This document shows, in pieces, positions 1-8,436 of a DNA stretch of 64,000 nt (positions are counted from its first letter, which is position 1; the number at the start of each line of letters is the position of its first letter). Under the pieces are notes generated by a model, which worked only from the letters and a program-made list of their open reading frames with translations, made no database searches and was not told where the DNA came from. The DNA comes from Variovorax ginsengisoli (GTDB taxonomy: Bacteria > Pseudomonadota > Gammaproteobacteria > Burkholderiales > Burkholderiaceae_C), in the NCBI RefSeq assembly GCF_030811835.1, contig NZ_JAUSRO010000005.1, positions 248,001-312,000 on the forward strand, in the 5' to 3' direction. The translations under genes and the position numbers were made by a program.

Positions 1-591
1 AGCCCGCAGCCGCAGGCCGACATGAAGGTGATCTGCGCCGGCCAGAGCGACGCAGGCATGGACTTCTCGGCCAAGTACGCCGACTACAACTTCTGCTTCG
101 GCAAGGGCGTGAACACGCCCAAGGCCTTCGCGCCCGCAGCCCAGAAGCTGATCGAAGCCACAGCCAAGACCGGTCGCCACGTCACGACCTACGTGCTGAT
201 GATGGTGATCGCCGACGAGACCGACGAAGCCGCCCGCGCCAAGTGGGAGCACTACAAGGCCGGCGCCGACCAGGAGGCCATCGCCTGGCTGGGCGCGCAG
301 GGTGCGGCCGACACGAAGTCGGGCGCCGACACCAACGTGCGCCAGATGACCGACCCCACATCCGCCGTGAACATCAACATGGGCACGCTGGTGGGTTCGT
401 ACGCCAGCGTCGCGCGCATGCTCGACGAAGTGGCCGAGGTGCCTGGCACCGAAGGCGTACTGCTGACCTTCGACGATTTCGTCCAGGGCGTGGAGGCCTT
501 CGGCCAGCGCATCCAGCCGCTCATGAAGAGCCGCGTCGGCGCGGACACGCCCGTCGCCTCGCAGGTGCAGCCTGAAGCGCTTGCCGCCTGA
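1..591 (+). CDS. rutA: Pyrimidine monooxygenase RutA, C-terminal part
   Basis: The reading frame is open from the first base of the window, so the 5' part lies outside; about 196 residues are visible. RutA is a flavin-dependent monooxygenase that opens the uracil ring between N3 and C4, using FMNH2 supplied by RutF. The visible part resembles the end of the bacterial luciferase-like fold, including a segment around [16 protein letters not shown] and the family-typical [15 protein letters not shown]. It is followed 23 bases later by rutB and heads a rutABCDEF order like that of E. coli, which is the strongest support for the name. Upstream control sequences are not in the window. Confidence 0.92.
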   Translation, partial: SPQPQADMKVICAGQSDAGMDFSAKYADYNFCFGKGVNTPKAFAPAAQKLIEATAKTGRHVTTYVLMMVIADETDEAARAKWEHYKAGADQEAIAWLGAQGAADTKSGADTNVRQMTDPTSAVNINMGTLVGSYASVARMLDEVAEVPGTEGVLLTFDDFVQGVEAFGQRIQPLMKSRVGADTPVASQVQPEALAA

Positions 592-614
592 ACGCCATCG
601 AGGAACACACATCC

Positions 615-1409
615 ATGAGCACCCCGAAGAACGCCACCCTCACCTCCACCACGCCGGTCGGCGTGCCCACCCTGCCCGGCGCGCCTGCGCCGCTGGTACT
701 GCCCGCGCGGCCCGAGCCACTCGCGCTGCAGGCTGCGCAGTCTGCGCTGATCGTGGTGGACATGCAGAACGCCTACGCATCCCTCGGCGGCTACGTCGAT
801 TCGGCGGGCTTCGACATTTCCGGCGCGCAGGGCACGATCGACGCCATTGCGCGCGCCATCGCGGCCGCGCGCGCGGCCGGCATCCTGGTCGTGTTCCTGC
901 AGAACGGCTGGGACGCGAAGTACGTCGAGGCAGGCGGCCCCGGTTCCCCCAACTGGTACAAGTCGAACGCGCTCAAGACCATGCGCAAGAAGCCCGAACT
1001 GCAAGGCAAGTTCCTCGCCAAGGGAGGCTGGGACTACGAACTGATCGAGGCCCTCAAGCCGATGGACGGCGACATCGTGATCCCGAAGACGCGCTACAGC
1101 GGCTTCTTCAACAGCGCGCTCGACAGCACCCTGCGCGCACGCGGCATCCGCAACCTGGTGTTCACCGGCATCGCGACCAACGTGTGCGTGGAGTCGACGC
1201 TGCGCGATGCCTTCCACCTCGAATACTTTGCCGTGATGCTCGAAGACGCGACGCACGAGCTCGGTGGCGATGCCATCCAGAAAGCCTCTGTCTACAACGT
1301 CGAGACCTTCTTCGGATGGGTCTCGACGGTGGATGCGTTCTGCCAGACGGTCGCGCCCGAACTGGCCGCCGCACCCTTGGCCACCGCAGCCGAAACCGTC
1401 AGCGCCTGA
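615..1409 (+). CDS. rutB: Ureidoacrylate amidohydrolase RutB
   Basis: This is a 264-residue isochorismatase-fold cysteine hydrolase. RutB removes carbamate from the ring-opened product of RutA, giving 3-aminoacrylate. The expected catalytic triad can be placed: Asp in [10 protein letters not shown] near residue 53, Lys in [11 protein letters not shown] near residue 158, and Cys in [16 protein letters not shown] near residue 194. The start ATG has a purine-rich GAGGAA upstream. It is the second gene of the rut operon. A second isochorismatase-family protein at 13132-13815 carries the same kind of triad but differs clearly in sequence. Confidence 0.95.
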   Translation: MSTPKNATLTSTTPVGVPTLPGAPAPLVLPARPEPLALQAAQSALIVVDMQNAYASLGGYVDSAGFDISGAQGTIDAIARAIAAARAAGILVVFLQNGWDAKYVEAGGPGSPNWYKSNALKTMRKKPELQGKFLAKGGWDYELIEALKPMDGDIVIPKTRYSGFFNSALDSTLRARGIRNLVFTGIATNVCVESTLRDAFHLEYFAVMLEDATHELGGDAIQKASVYNVETFFGWVSTVDAFCQTVAPELAAAPLATAAETVSA

Positions 1410-1445
1410 CACCTCTTCTTCATCCGAACGCCCAAGGAGCCTTCC

Positions 1446-1835
1446 ATGCCCAAGCAAGCCATCATTCCACCCGGAACCACCACGCCCATCGCGCCCTTCG
1501 TGCCCGGCACGATGGCCGACGGCATCGTCTACGTGTCGGGCACGTTGCCCTTCGACAAGGACAACAACGTGGTCCACGTGGGCGATGCCACGCTGCAGAC
1601 GCGCCACGTGCTGGAGACCATCAAGAGCGTCATCACCACGGCCGGCGGCACGATGGACGACGTGACCTTCAACATGATCATGATCAAGGACTGGGCCGAC
1701 TACGCGAAGGTCAACGCCGTCTATGCGGAATACTTCCCGGGCGTGAAGCCGGCGCGCTACTGCATCCAGTGCGGCCTGGTGAAGCCCGACGCGCTCGTGG
1801 AAATCGCCTCCATCGCGCACATCGGCAAGCCCTGA
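1446..1835 (+). CDS. rutC: 3-aminoacrylate deaminase RutC (RidA/YjgF family)
   Basis: The protein has 129 residues, the usual length of the trimeric RidA/YjgF fold. RutC speeds hydrolysis of 3-aminoacrylate to malonic semialdehyde and ammonia in the cytoplasm. The N terminus [20 protein letters not shown] and the later [15 protein letters not shown] and [20 protein letters not shown] segments are typical of RutC. The start is preceded by a good AAGGAG ribosome-binding site. It lies 36 bases after rutB and 17 bases before rutD. Confidence 0.95.
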   Translation: MPKQAIIPPGTTTPIAPFVPGTMADGIVYVSGTLPFDKDNNVVHVGDATLQTRHVLETIKSVITTAGGTMDDVTFNMIMIKDWADYAKVNAVYAEYFPGVKPARYCIQCGLVKPDALVEIASIAHIGKP

Positions 1836-1852
1836 GCGCAGGGACGATTCCG

Positions 1853-2647
1853 ATGCCGCTGTATCACGAAGTCCACGGCCAGGCCTCGGCCGGCGCGCCC
1901 ACGCTGTTGATGTCCTCGGGCCTGGGTGGTTCGGCGAATTTCTGGAAGCCACAGATTCCCGCGCTGGTCGCCGCCGGCTGGCGTGTGGTGGCGTATGACC
2001 AGCGCGGCACCGGGCGCAGCCCGGAGGCGCTGAAAGCCGACTACCAGATCGCCGACATGGCGCGCGACGTGGTCGAGGTGCTCGACGCCACCGACACGGC
2101 GCAGTGCATCGTCATCGGCCATGCACTGGGTGGCCTGGTCGGGTTGCAGCTCGCGCTCGATGCGCCGTCGCGCGTCACGGGGCTGGTGCTGATCAATGCC
2201 TGGTCGAAGCCCAACCCGCATTCGGCACGCTGCTTCGAAGCACGCCTTGCGCTGCTCGGCGCGGTGGGCGCACGGGCCTACGTCGAGGCACAGCCGATCT
2301 TCCTGTACCCCGCCGCCTGGTGCGCGGCGCACGCCGACGAGGTGCAGGCCGAGGTCGACCACGCTTTCACGCATTTCCCCGGCGAGGCCAACATGCGCGC
2401 GCGCATCGGCGCCCTGCGGGCCTTCGACGTCGACGCGCAGCTGCCGTCCATCGACGTCCCCACGCTGGTCGCAGCCGCCACCGATGACGTACTGGTGCCG
2501 TGGACTTGTTCGCAGCGGCTGGCGGACGGCCTGCCGCACGCGATACTCGACCGGGTACCGCATGGCGGCCACGCCCACAGCGTGACGGAGGCGGCCACTT
2601 TCAACGCCACCCTGCTCGCCTTCCTCGCCAAGGCGGGTAACCATTGA
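1853..2647 (+). CDS. rutD: Aminoacrylate hydrolase RutD (alpha/beta hydrolase)
   Basis: This is a 264-residue alpha/beta hydrolase. RutD is proposed to increase the spontaneous hydrolysis of aminoacrylate in the rut pathway. The oxyanion-hole region [14 protein letters not shown], the DQRGTGRS turn and the C-terminal HGGHA are visible. The nucleophile elbow reads VIGHALGG, so the usual Ser of G-x-S-x-G is Ala. RutD proteins are reported to work on a very reactive substrate, so this departure is worth noting but does not change the name. The ATG at 1853 has AGGGA upstream, and the much longer open frame before it overlaps rutB and rutC and is not used. Confidence 0.93.
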   Translation: MPLYHEVHGQASAGAPTLLMSSGLGGSANFWKPQIPALVAAGWRVVAYDQRGTGRSPEALKADYQIADMARDVVEVLDATDTAQCIVIGHALGGLVGLQLALDAPSRVTGLVLINAWSKPNPHSARCFEARLALLGAVGARAYVEAQPIFLYPAAWCAAHADEVQAEVDHAFTHFPGEANMRARIGALRAFDVDAQLPSIDVPTLVAAATDDVLVPWTCSQRLADGLPHAILDRVPHGGHAHSVTEAATFNATLLAFLAKAGNH

Positions 2648-2654
2648 AATCACC

Positions 2655-3245
2655 ATGACCCAAGCACTCGACGCCGCCGCACTGGCCACCCTTTTCACCG
2701 AAGCCCGCAGCCAGAACGGCTGGACGCCCGAACCGGTGTCCGATGACTTGCTGCGGCAGGTCTACGACCTCGCCCGCATGGGCCCGACGTCGGCCAACTG
2801 CTCCCCGGCACGCTTCGTCTTCGTGCGCACGCCCGAAGCCAAGGAACGCCTGAAGCCGGCACTGTCGGCCAGCAACGTCGACAAGACCATGACCGCGCCC
2901 GTCACCGTGATCGTGGCCTGGGACAAGACCTTCTACGACAAGCTGCCCGCGCTGTTCCCGCACGCCGACGCGCGCGCCTGGTTCACCGGCAGCCCCGAGG
3001 TGGCGCACGAGACGGCTTTCCGCAACGGCACGCTGCAGGCCGCCTACCTGATCCTCGCGGCCCGCGCGCTGGGCCTGGACGCCGGCCCGATGTCGGGCTT
3101 CGACAAGGCCAAGGTCGATGCCGAATTCTTCGACGGCACCACCTGGACCGTCAACTTCATTGTCAATCTGGGCCACGGCGACGCGTCGAAGGTGTTCGGC
3201 CGCCTGCCGCGCCTGGCGTTCGACGAAGCCTGCACGCTCGCCTGA
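2655..3245 (+). CDS. rutE: Malonic semialdehyde reductase RutE (nitroreductase family)
   Basis: This 196-residue flavin-fold protein of the nitroreductase superfamily reduces malonic semialdehyde to 3-hydroxypropionate, the last detoxifying step of the rut pathway. The FMN-binding N-terminal pattern [19 protein letters not shown] and the mid-region [18 protein letters not shown] are characteristic of RutE/HadB proteins. It starts 7 bases after rutD, so the two are likely translationally coupled; no strong ribosome-binding site is visible. Confidence 0.94.
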   Translation: MTQALDAAALATLFTEARSQNGWTPEPVSDDLLRQVYDLARMGPTSANCSPARFVFVRTPEAKERLKPALSASNVDKTMTAPVTVIVAWDKTFYDKLPALFPHADARAWFTGSPEVAHETAFRNGTLQAAYLILAARALGLDAGPMSGFDKAKVDAEFFDGTTWTVNFIVNLGHGDASKVFGRLPRLAFDEACTLA

Positions 3246-3297
3246 TCGGCGACGTTCCCCAACCGCCGCCTGCTGCGCCTCCCGGAGCCTCCTGAAC

Positions 3298-3855
3298 ATG
3301 CTGAACGCCATGGACCCCGCAACCACCGCCGCTTTGGACGACGCGCCTGACAGCCCCGTCGGGCCGGTGCTGCAGAAAGCGGACTACCGCAACGCCATGT
3401 CGCGCCTGGGGGCCGCGGTCAACATCATCACGACCGACGGCGTGGCGGGCCGCGCCGGTTTCACGGCCTCGGCGGTGTGCAGCGTCACCGACGAGCCGCC
3501 GACGCTGCTCGTCTGCCTGAACCGCACGGCCTCGGTGTACCCGGCCTTCGAAGCCAACGGCGTCTTGTGCGTGAACGTGCTGGCCCCCGGCCACCAGGGG
3601 CTCTCCGGCGTGTTTGGCGGCAAGACGCCGATGGACGCGCGCTTTGCCGCGGCCCGCTGGCGCCGCGGCCTCACCGGCTCTCCCCAGCTCGAAGGCGCTG
3701 CCGCGTCCTTCGACTGCCGCGTGGTCCGCCGTACCAGCGTGGGCACGCACGATGTGCTGTTCTGCGAGGCCGTGGCCATCACTCTCGGCGACACCGCGCA
3801 CGGCCTCGTCTACTTCGATCGCCGCTACCACGATCTCCTGCCGGCACCCCACTGA
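3298..3855 (+). CDS. rutF: Flavin reductase RutF
   Basis: The 185-residue protein belongs to the NAD(P)H:FMN oxidoreductase (flavin reductase-like) family and supplies reduced FMN to RutA. The segment [23 protein letters not shown] and the later [19 protein letters not shown] match the split-barrel flavin-binding fold. The ATG at 3298 is preceded by GGAG. This closes the rut genes here: no rutG (uracil permease) follows, and the next genes are an acetyltransferase and a PEP-mutase-like enzyme, so uracil uptake must be encoded elsewhere. Confidence 0.94.
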   Translation: MLNAMDPATTAALDDAPDSPVGPVLQKADYRNAMSRLGAAVNIITTDGVAGRAGFTASAVCSVTDEPPTLLVCLNRTASVYPAFEANGVLCVNVLAPGHQGLSGVFGGKTPMDARFAAARWRRGLTGSPQLEGAAASFDCRVVRRTSVGTHDVLFCEAVAITLGDTAHGLVYFDRRYHDLLPAPH

Positions 3856-3887
3856 CACACCGCGCACGGCCGGGCAGAATCGGTGGC

Positions 3888-4391
3888 ATGACACACACGA
3901 TCCGCCCTTTCCAGGACAGCGACTGGCCCGCCCTCTGGCCCATCCTGCAGGCCACCTTCCAGGCGGGCGACACCTACTCCTTCGCGCCCGACAGCACCGA
4001 GCAAGACATCCGCCAGGCCTGGATCGACACGCCGGCCGCCACCTTCGTGCTGTGCACGGCGGACGGCACGATCGCTGGCACCTACTTCATCAAGCCCAAC
4101 CAGACCGGCCTGGGCAACCATGTGTGCAACTGCGGCTATGTGGTCGCGCCCGCAGGCCAGGGCCAGGGCTACGCATCGGCGATGTGCGAGCACTCGCAGG
4201 CACAGGCGGTCGCCATGGGCTTTCTGGCGATGCAGTTCAACCTCGTCGTGTCCACCAACGAACGCGCCGTGCGGCTCTGGCAATGGCTGGGCTTCGCGAT
4301 CGTCGGCACCTTGCCGGGCGCGTTCCGCCACCAGCGCCTGGGACTGGTCGACGCCCACGTGATGTTCAAGACGCTCGCCACGCCAGGCTGA
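3888..4391 (+). CDS. GNAT family N-acetyltransferase
   Basis: This is a 167-residue single-domain GNAT protein. The acetyl-CoA-binding loop is visible as VVAPAGQGQGYASAMCEHS, and the C-terminal half has the ERAVRLWQWLGFAIVGTLP pattern of this fold. Substrate is unknown. It follows rutF by 32 bases on the same strand and may be co-transcribed with the rut genes. A clear relative is encoded at 59249-59734: both share GDTY near the N terminus, GTY, NCGY, MQFN and a WLGF/RMGF ending. Confidence 0.85.
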   Translation: MTHTIRPFQDSDWPALWPILQATFQAGDTYSFAPDSTEQDIRQAWIDTPAATFVLCTADGTIAGTYFIKPNQTGLGNHVCNCGYVVAPAGQGQGYASAMCEHSQAQAVAMGFLAMQFNLVVSTNERAVRLWQWLGFAIVGTLPGAFRHQRLGLVDAHVMFKTLATPG

Positions 4392-4406
4392 CACCCGGAG
4401 CACCCC

Positions 4407-5264
4407 ATGCCGACCCCATCGCCTTGCGTCGACGACAAGCGCCGCGCCTTCCACGCGCTGCATGCGAGCGGCTGCTTCGTGCTGCCGAACCCGTGGGACA
4501 CGGGCAGCGCGCGCTATCTGGAGAGCCTGGGGTTCCAGGCGCTGGCCACGACCAGTTCCGGCTTCGCGTGGTCGAACGCGCGTCCCGATACCGCCGTGTC
4601 GCGCGACCGGGTGATCGCCCACCTGCATGAGATGGTCGCCGCCACCACCTTGCCCGTGAACGCCGACTTCGAGAGCGGCTATGCGCACGATCCGGCCGGG
4701 GTCGCAGAAAACGTGCGCATCGCCATCGAGACCGGCGTGGCCGGCCTGTCCATCGAAGACGCCACGGGCGACGCGGCCCGGCCGCTGTACACCATCGACG
4801 AGGCGGTCGCACGGCTGCGCGCGGCGCGCGATGCCATCGACCGTTCCGGCGGCGGCGGCACGTTGCTGGTGGCACGCGCCGAATGCTTTTTGGTCGGGCG
4901 ACCCGACCTCGACGAAACCCTGGCCCGCCTGCGCGCCTATGCCCACGCCGGCGCCGACTGTCTCTATGCGCCAGGCATCCACGGCCGCGAACAGATCGCG
5001 GCGCTGGTCGCAGGCGTCGCGCCCAAGCCACTCAATCTGCTGGTCGGCTCGGCGAGCGACCTGACCATGCAGGACATCGCCGCGCTCGGCGTGCGCCGCG
5101 TGAGCCTGGGCGGCGCACTCGCCCGCGCGGCCTGGGGCGGTTTCATGCGCGCGGCCCAACTGCTGGCCACCGAAGGCCGCTTCGACGGCCTGGCCGGCGC
5201 CGCATCGGGCGATATGCTGGACGCGTTCTTTCGTGCGGATCTGGCGGCGCGGTCGACGCCCTAA
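4407..5264 (+). CDS. Isocitrate lyase / PEP mutase superfamily protein
   Basis: The 285-residue protein has the fold of phosphoenolpyruvate mutase, methylisocitrate lyase and oxaloacetate decarboxylase. It shows the N-terminal VLPNPWDTGSARYLESLGF, the NADFESGYA metal-site region and the GVAGLSIEDATGD strand. The usual lyase motif KKCGH is not present where expected, so it is not a classical isocitrate lyase. Similar proteins are often annotated as carboxyvinyl-carboxyphosphonate phosphorylmutase-like. It starts 15 bases after the GNAT gene with GGAG upstream and is probably in the same transcript. Confidence 0.82.
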   Translation: MPTPSPCVDDKRRAFHALHASGCFVLPNPWDTGSARYLESLGFQALATTSSGFAWSNARPDTAVSRDRVIAHLHEMVAATTLPVNADFESGYAHDPAGVAENVRIAIETGVAGLSIEDATGDAARPLYTIDEAVARLRAARDAIDRSGGGGTLLVARAECFLVGRPDLDETLARLRAYAHAGADCLYAPGIHGREQIAALVAGVAPKPLNLLVGSASDLTMQDIAALGVRRVSLGGALARAAWGGFMRAAQLLATEGRFDGLAGAASGDMLDAFFRADLAARSTP

Positions 5265-5276
5265 GGCGACACGCCC

Positions 5277-5393
5277 ATGCCACTCATCGTCTTTGGCGGC
5301 CTGCCCGGTACGGGCAAGAGCACGCTCGCTCAGCGACTCGTTCGAACAGCGACGCACATGGCGTCTGCAGGCCCCACGCCCGGTGTCCAATAG
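5277..5393 (+). pseudogene. Remnant of an ATP-binding P-loop kinase gene
   Basis: An ATG 12 bases after the PEP-mutase-like gene opens a 38-codon frame that begins PLIVFGGLPGTGKSTLAQRL, a textbook Walker A motif at the very N terminus, as in AAA-type small-molecule kinases. After about 22 good residues the sequence turns into THMASAGPTPGVQ and stops. Nothing kinase-like follows before slyX at 5398. The simplest reading is a deletion that removed most of a kinase gene of the same operon. A real short peptide cannot be excluded. Confidence 0.6.
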
Positions 5394-5397
5394 CGGG

Positions 5398-5610
5398 ATG
5401 CAAAACGACGCCGACCGCCGCCTGACCGACCTGGAGATCAAGGCCAGCTACACCGAGGACCTTCTCGATCAGCTCAACATGACGATCTATCGCCAGCAGC
5501 AGCAGATCGATGCGCTCATCTTGCAGGTGACGCAGTTGCGCCAGCAAGCGCCCGACGGCGGCTCGGGCGGTGCGCGCAATCTGCGCGACGAGTTGCCGCC
5601 CCACTATTGA
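5398..5610 (+). CDS. slyX: SlyX family protein
   Basis: The 70-residue protein matches SlyX, a small coiled-coil protein of unknown function. It shows the typical ADRRLTDLEIKASYTEDLLDQLN heptad pattern, a QQQQID core, and the C-terminal RDELPPHY that ends nearly all SlyX proteins. The ATG at 5398 follows the broken kinase frame by 4 bases; the ribosome-binding site is weak. Downstream lies the long inverted repeat that separates it from the convergent rutR. Confidence 0.88.
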   Translation: MQNDADRRLTDLEIKASYTEDLLDQLNMTIYRQQQQIDALILQVTQLRQQAPDGGSGGARNLRDELPPHY

Positions 5611-5700
5611 AACGCAGCATCTGCTTGGCGCAGGGCGCTCGCCAAGGCGGTTGATCGGAACCTCCGGGGCGCGCTCACGCCGACGGCGTACTCTGCTCCA

Positions 5701-5877
5701 CTCATGTCCCCCGGCCTGCGGCCTCCTCCTTTACTTCGCTGCGCAGAGCACACCATCGACATGAGCCGGAGGAGCCCGTGGTTGATCAACGATGCACCAC
5801 CGCGGTGTCCCCGTGCGCAGGGCGCCGGGTGCTTCCCGCAGCGAAGTAAAGGAGGAGGCGAAGCCGGGGGACATGAG
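5701..5877. repeat. Long imperfect inverted repeat between slyX and rutR
   Basis: The arm at 5701-5743 pairs with the arm at 5837-5877. Both contain CTCATGTCCCCCGGC and CCTCCTCCTTTACTTCGC (the right arm as its complement); they differ only in a short central block (CTGCGG against TTCG). About 93 bases lie between them and contain a smaller hairpin, GTGGT...ACCAC. The element fills most of the 332-base gene-free stretch between the convergent genes slyX and rutR. It could act as a bidirectional terminator or be a non-autonomous dispersed repeat; I see no coding sequence in it. Confidence 0.8.
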
Positions 5878-5942
5878 CGGAGGGAAGTACCCGGTGCCCT
5901 GTGCACGCACCCCGACCGCACCAGCGAACAGCGCACAACCAC

Positions 5943-6701
5943 CTACCGCCCGGAAGCCGAGTCCGCATGCGCCGACGCACCCTGCAGCACGATGCGCTGC
6001 ACGTTGTCGACCGCCTCCTCGAAGAAGCCGGGGTCGTCGAGCGTGCGCCCGGTGATCGCCTGCACCTGCACGCCGAAGTCGGCGTAGTGCTGCGTGGTCG
6101 CCCACAGCGCAAAGATCAGGTGGTGCGGATCGACAGGTGCGAGCTTGCCGTCGGCCACCCACTGGCGGATGACCTCCGACTTGCGTTCCACCAGGTCGCG
6201 CAGCTCGCGGCCGAGTTCGTCGCGCAGCAGCGGCGCGCCCTGGATCATCTCCAGGCAGAACAGGCGTGACGCGTCGGGTCGGTCGCGCGAGATCACCAGC
6301 TTGCGCCGGATGTAGTCGCCGATGGCCTTGCGCGGGTCCTGCTCGGGACTGAAGCCGCGCAGTGGCTCCAGCCACACGGCCAGCAGGTCGCGCAGCACGC
6401 ACACGTACAGCTCCTCCTTGTTCGCGAAGTAGTAAAGCAGGTTGCTCTTGGACACGTCGGCGCGCGCCGCCACCTGGTCGATGCTGGTGCCATGCAGGCC
6501 GAAACGCGAGAACAGGCCCAGTGCTGCAGTGAGGATGACGCTGCGCTTGTCCTCGATCTGGCGCAGGCGCCGGCTGACGGCGGCAGGACTGCGGGCGGCG
6601 GGTGCGCGCGGCAAGGCCCTCTTGACCTTGGCGGGCTTCGCAGTCTTGACGGTCTTGGCTGGGGCGCGTGCAGGCTTGCCGGCTGCGGCGGTCTTGGGCA
6701 T
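5943..6701 (-). CDS. rutR: TetR-family regulator RutR
   Basis: The 252-residue protein resembles E. coli RutR along its whole length after residue 50: HTH region GLFSRFGLHGTSIDQVAARADVSK, then NLLYYFANKEELYVCVLR, ASRLFCLEMIQGAPLLRDEL and LIFALWATTQHYADF in the ligand-binding part. RutR senses uracil or thymine and controls pyrimidine degradation. The start is placed at ATG 6701 (MPKTAAAG). This leaves an Ala/Lys/Pro-rich basic tail of about 50 residues ahead of the HTH that E. coli RutR lacks. The gene is divergent from the oxygenase/transporter operon at 6969 and is not beside rutA. Confidence 0.9.
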   Translation of the reverse strand: MPKTAAAGKPARAPAKTVKTAKPAKVKRALPRAPAARSPAAVSRRLRQIEDKRSVILTAALGLFSRFGLHGTSIDQVAARADVSKSNLLYYFANKEELYVCVLRDLLAVWLEPLRGFSPEQDPRKAIGDYIRRKLVISRDRPDASRLFCLEMIQGAPLLRDELGRELRDLVERKSEVIRQWVADGKLAPVDPHHLIFALWATTQHYADFGVQVQAITGRTLDDPGFFEEAVDNVQRIVLQGASAHADSASGR

Positions 6702-6884
6702 GTCCAGTGGCTTTCTCGACGGCTGGTCGCAAACAAACAAGTCTCGATCCTCGCACGAGCCGTACCCGCTCGCACCAGGGCCGGCGCACCAACGCAAGGC
6801 TGCATGCACATGTTTGCTTCCTTCTTACATGGCAGCAGCATGCGATGCACCATTGGCAAGCAAAGCGAAGAGGGCCGCACGCAT

Positions 6885-6901
6885 TTGTCCATTTGGTCCA
6901 A
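6885..6901. promoter_or_regulatory. Putative RutR-type operator
   Basis: TTGTCCATTTGGTCCAA is an imperfect palindrome close to the RutR consensus TTGACCA-nn-TGGTCAA; its right part also forms the perfect palindrome TTGGTCCAA. It lies in the 267-base divergent region between rutR (6701) and the operon starting at 6969, 68 bases before that start. This suggests that RutR controls the operon and perhaps itself. The rest of the region holds no gene that I recognise. Confidence 0.55.
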
Positions 6902-6968
6902 CTGGCACAGACGTTGCATACCGGACGGCAGCCCATCCGATGTCGTCTCCACCCAAGGCCCGCACACC

Positions 6969-7970
6969 ATGACCCTGCTGTCCGTTCCCATCATCGACCT
7001 GTCGCCCTGGTTCAGCGGCGCGCCCGAGGCCCGCGAACGCGTGGCGCGCGAGGTCGATGCGGCCTGCCGAAGCATCGGCTTTCTCGTCATCACGCAGCAT
7101 GGGATTGCGCCTGAACTCATCGAACGTGTCTCGGCCCTGTCGCGCGCGTTCTTCGCGCTGCCGCTGGCCGACAAGCGCAAGGTCGACCGTCCGCGCGAAG
7201 ACGCTGTGCGCGGCTACAGCGCGGTGGGCGAAGAGGGCCTGTCGTACAGCCTCGAAGAGGCGGCGCCCGGCGACCTGAAGGAGTCGTTCTCCATCGGTCC
7301 GCCGAACGTGCCCGACGACGATTACCACCGCGGCCCGGCCGCGGGCCCGCACTTCGAACCCAACAGCTGGCCGAACATCCGCGGCTTCCGCGCGGCGTAC
7401 GAGGAATACTTCGAGGCCATGAGCGACCTGTCGCGCTCCCTCATGCGCATCTTCGCGCTGGGCCTCTCGCTGCCCGAGACCTTCTTCGACGACAAGATCG
7501 ATCGGCACATCAGCATGTTCCGCGTGCTGAGCTACCCACCGCAGCGCGAGGCGCCGCTGCCAGGCCAGTTGCGCGCCGGTGCGCACAGCGACTACGGCAG
7601 CCTGACCATCGTGCTGCCCGACGACAAGGGCCTGCAGGTCTTCAACAAGGCCGGCCAGTGGGTCGACGTGCCGCAGGTCGAAGGCGGCCTGGTGGTCAAC
7701 ATCGCAGACCTGATGATGCAGTGGACCAACGACCAGTGGGTGTCGACCCTGCACCGCGTGGTGAACCCACCGTTCGAGGTGGCGAGCTCCAACCGCCGCC
7801 AGTCGCTGGTGTTCTTCCATCAACCGAACTACGACGCGATGGTCGAATGCCTGCCCAGTTGCCTGGCCCCTGGCGAGCAGCCGAAGTACGCGCCCATTTC
7901 CTCGGGCGACCACCTGACCTCGAAGTTCGTGAAGCAGACGACCTTCGGCGGCACGAAGGCGACGGCCTGA
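6969..7970 (+). CDS. Isopenicillin-N-synthase-like 2-oxoglutarate/Fe(II) oxygenase
   Basis: The 333-residue protein has both halves of this superfamily: the N-terminal DIOX_N part (VPIIDLSPWFSG, GFLVITQHGI) and the C-terminal jelly roll. The iron ligands are visible as His-x-Asp in GAHSDYGSLTIV and the distal His in STLHRVVNP. NRRQSLVFF supplies the Arg-x-Ser pair that binds 2-oxoglutarate. The substrate is unknown. Divergence from rutR and the nucleoside-type importer downstream suggest a purine, pyrimidine or nucleoside substrate; a fungal thymine-7-hydroxylase-like role is one idea. Start at ATG 6969, with AAGG upstream. Confidence 0.85.
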   Translation: MTLLSVPIIDLSPWFSGAPEARERVAREVDAACRSIGFLVITQHGIAPELIERVSALSRAFFALPLADKRKVDRPREDAVRGYSAVGEEGLSYSLEEAAPGDLKESFSIGPPNVPDDDYHRGPAAGPHFEPNSWPNIRGFRAAYEEYFEAMSDLSRSLMRIFALGLSLPETFFDDKIDRHISMFRVLSYPPQREAPLPGQLRAGAHSDYGSLTIVLPDDKGLQVFNKAGQWVDVPQVEGGLVVNIADLMMQWTNDQWVSTLHRVVNPPFEVASSNRRQSLVFFHQPNYDAMVECLPSCLAPGEQPKYAPISSGDHLTSKFVKQTTFGGTKATA

Positions 7971-7974
7971 CGCC

Positions 7975-8361
7975 ATGGCCCACCTGTCCTACGTCAACGT
8001 CTTCGCGAAAGACGTGGTTGCGCTCAGCGGCTTCTACCAGCGCGTGTTCGGGTTCCCGGAAATCGAGGCGATCCGCTCGCCGATCTTCCGCGGGCTGGAC
8101 ACCGGCAAGTCGAGCCTGGGCTTCAACGCGCTCGACGCCTACGAACTGCTGCAGCTGTCGGAGTTCTCGGACACGCGCGGCATCAAGTTCCTGCTCAACA
8201 TTGACGTCGACAGCCAGGCCGACGTCGACCGCATGGTGCCCATCGCAGTGGCCGCCGGCGCGACGCTGGTCAAGGCGCCGTATGTCACTTACTACCAGTG
8301 GTACCAGTCGGTGCTGCTGGATCCCGAAGGCAACGTGTTCCGCATCAACTTCATGATGTAA
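7975..8361 (+). CDS. VOC (glyoxalase/bleomycin-resistance) family protein
   Basis: This 128-residue protein has a paired beta-alpha-beta-beta-beta VOC fold. It starts HLSYVNVFAKDVVALSGFYQRVFGF and ends YYQWYQSVLLDPEGNVFRINF, the usual last strand with a metal-site Glu position. It begins 4 bases after the oxygenase gene, so the two are almost certainly co-expressed and may act on linked intermediates. The specific reaction cannot be told from the sequence. Confidence 0.82.
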   Translation: MAHLSYVNVFAKDVVALSGFYQRVFGFPEIEAIRSPIFRGLDTGKSSLGFNALDAYELLQLSEFSDTRGIKFLLNIDVDSQADVDRMVPIAVAAGATLVKAPYVTYYQWYQSVLLDPEGNVFRINFMM

Positions 8362-8436
8362 GAATGCGGCGCATTCTTGCGCGCCCTCCGTTTCGCTTTC
8401 CTCTTTTTTGTTCGTTCAGCCTGAAAGGTCAGAGTG

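Noticed and set aside
252..1952. A 566-codon minus-strand open frame opposite rutA-rutC
   Set aside because: It is antisense to three genes with clear motifs; its product is low-complexity and has no recognisable domain.
4407..5264. Isocitrate lyase or 2-methylisocitrate lyase proper
   Set aside because: The KKCGH active-site motif is absent and there are no neighbouring glyoxylate or methylcitrate cycle genes; it fits the broader PEP mutase superfamily better.
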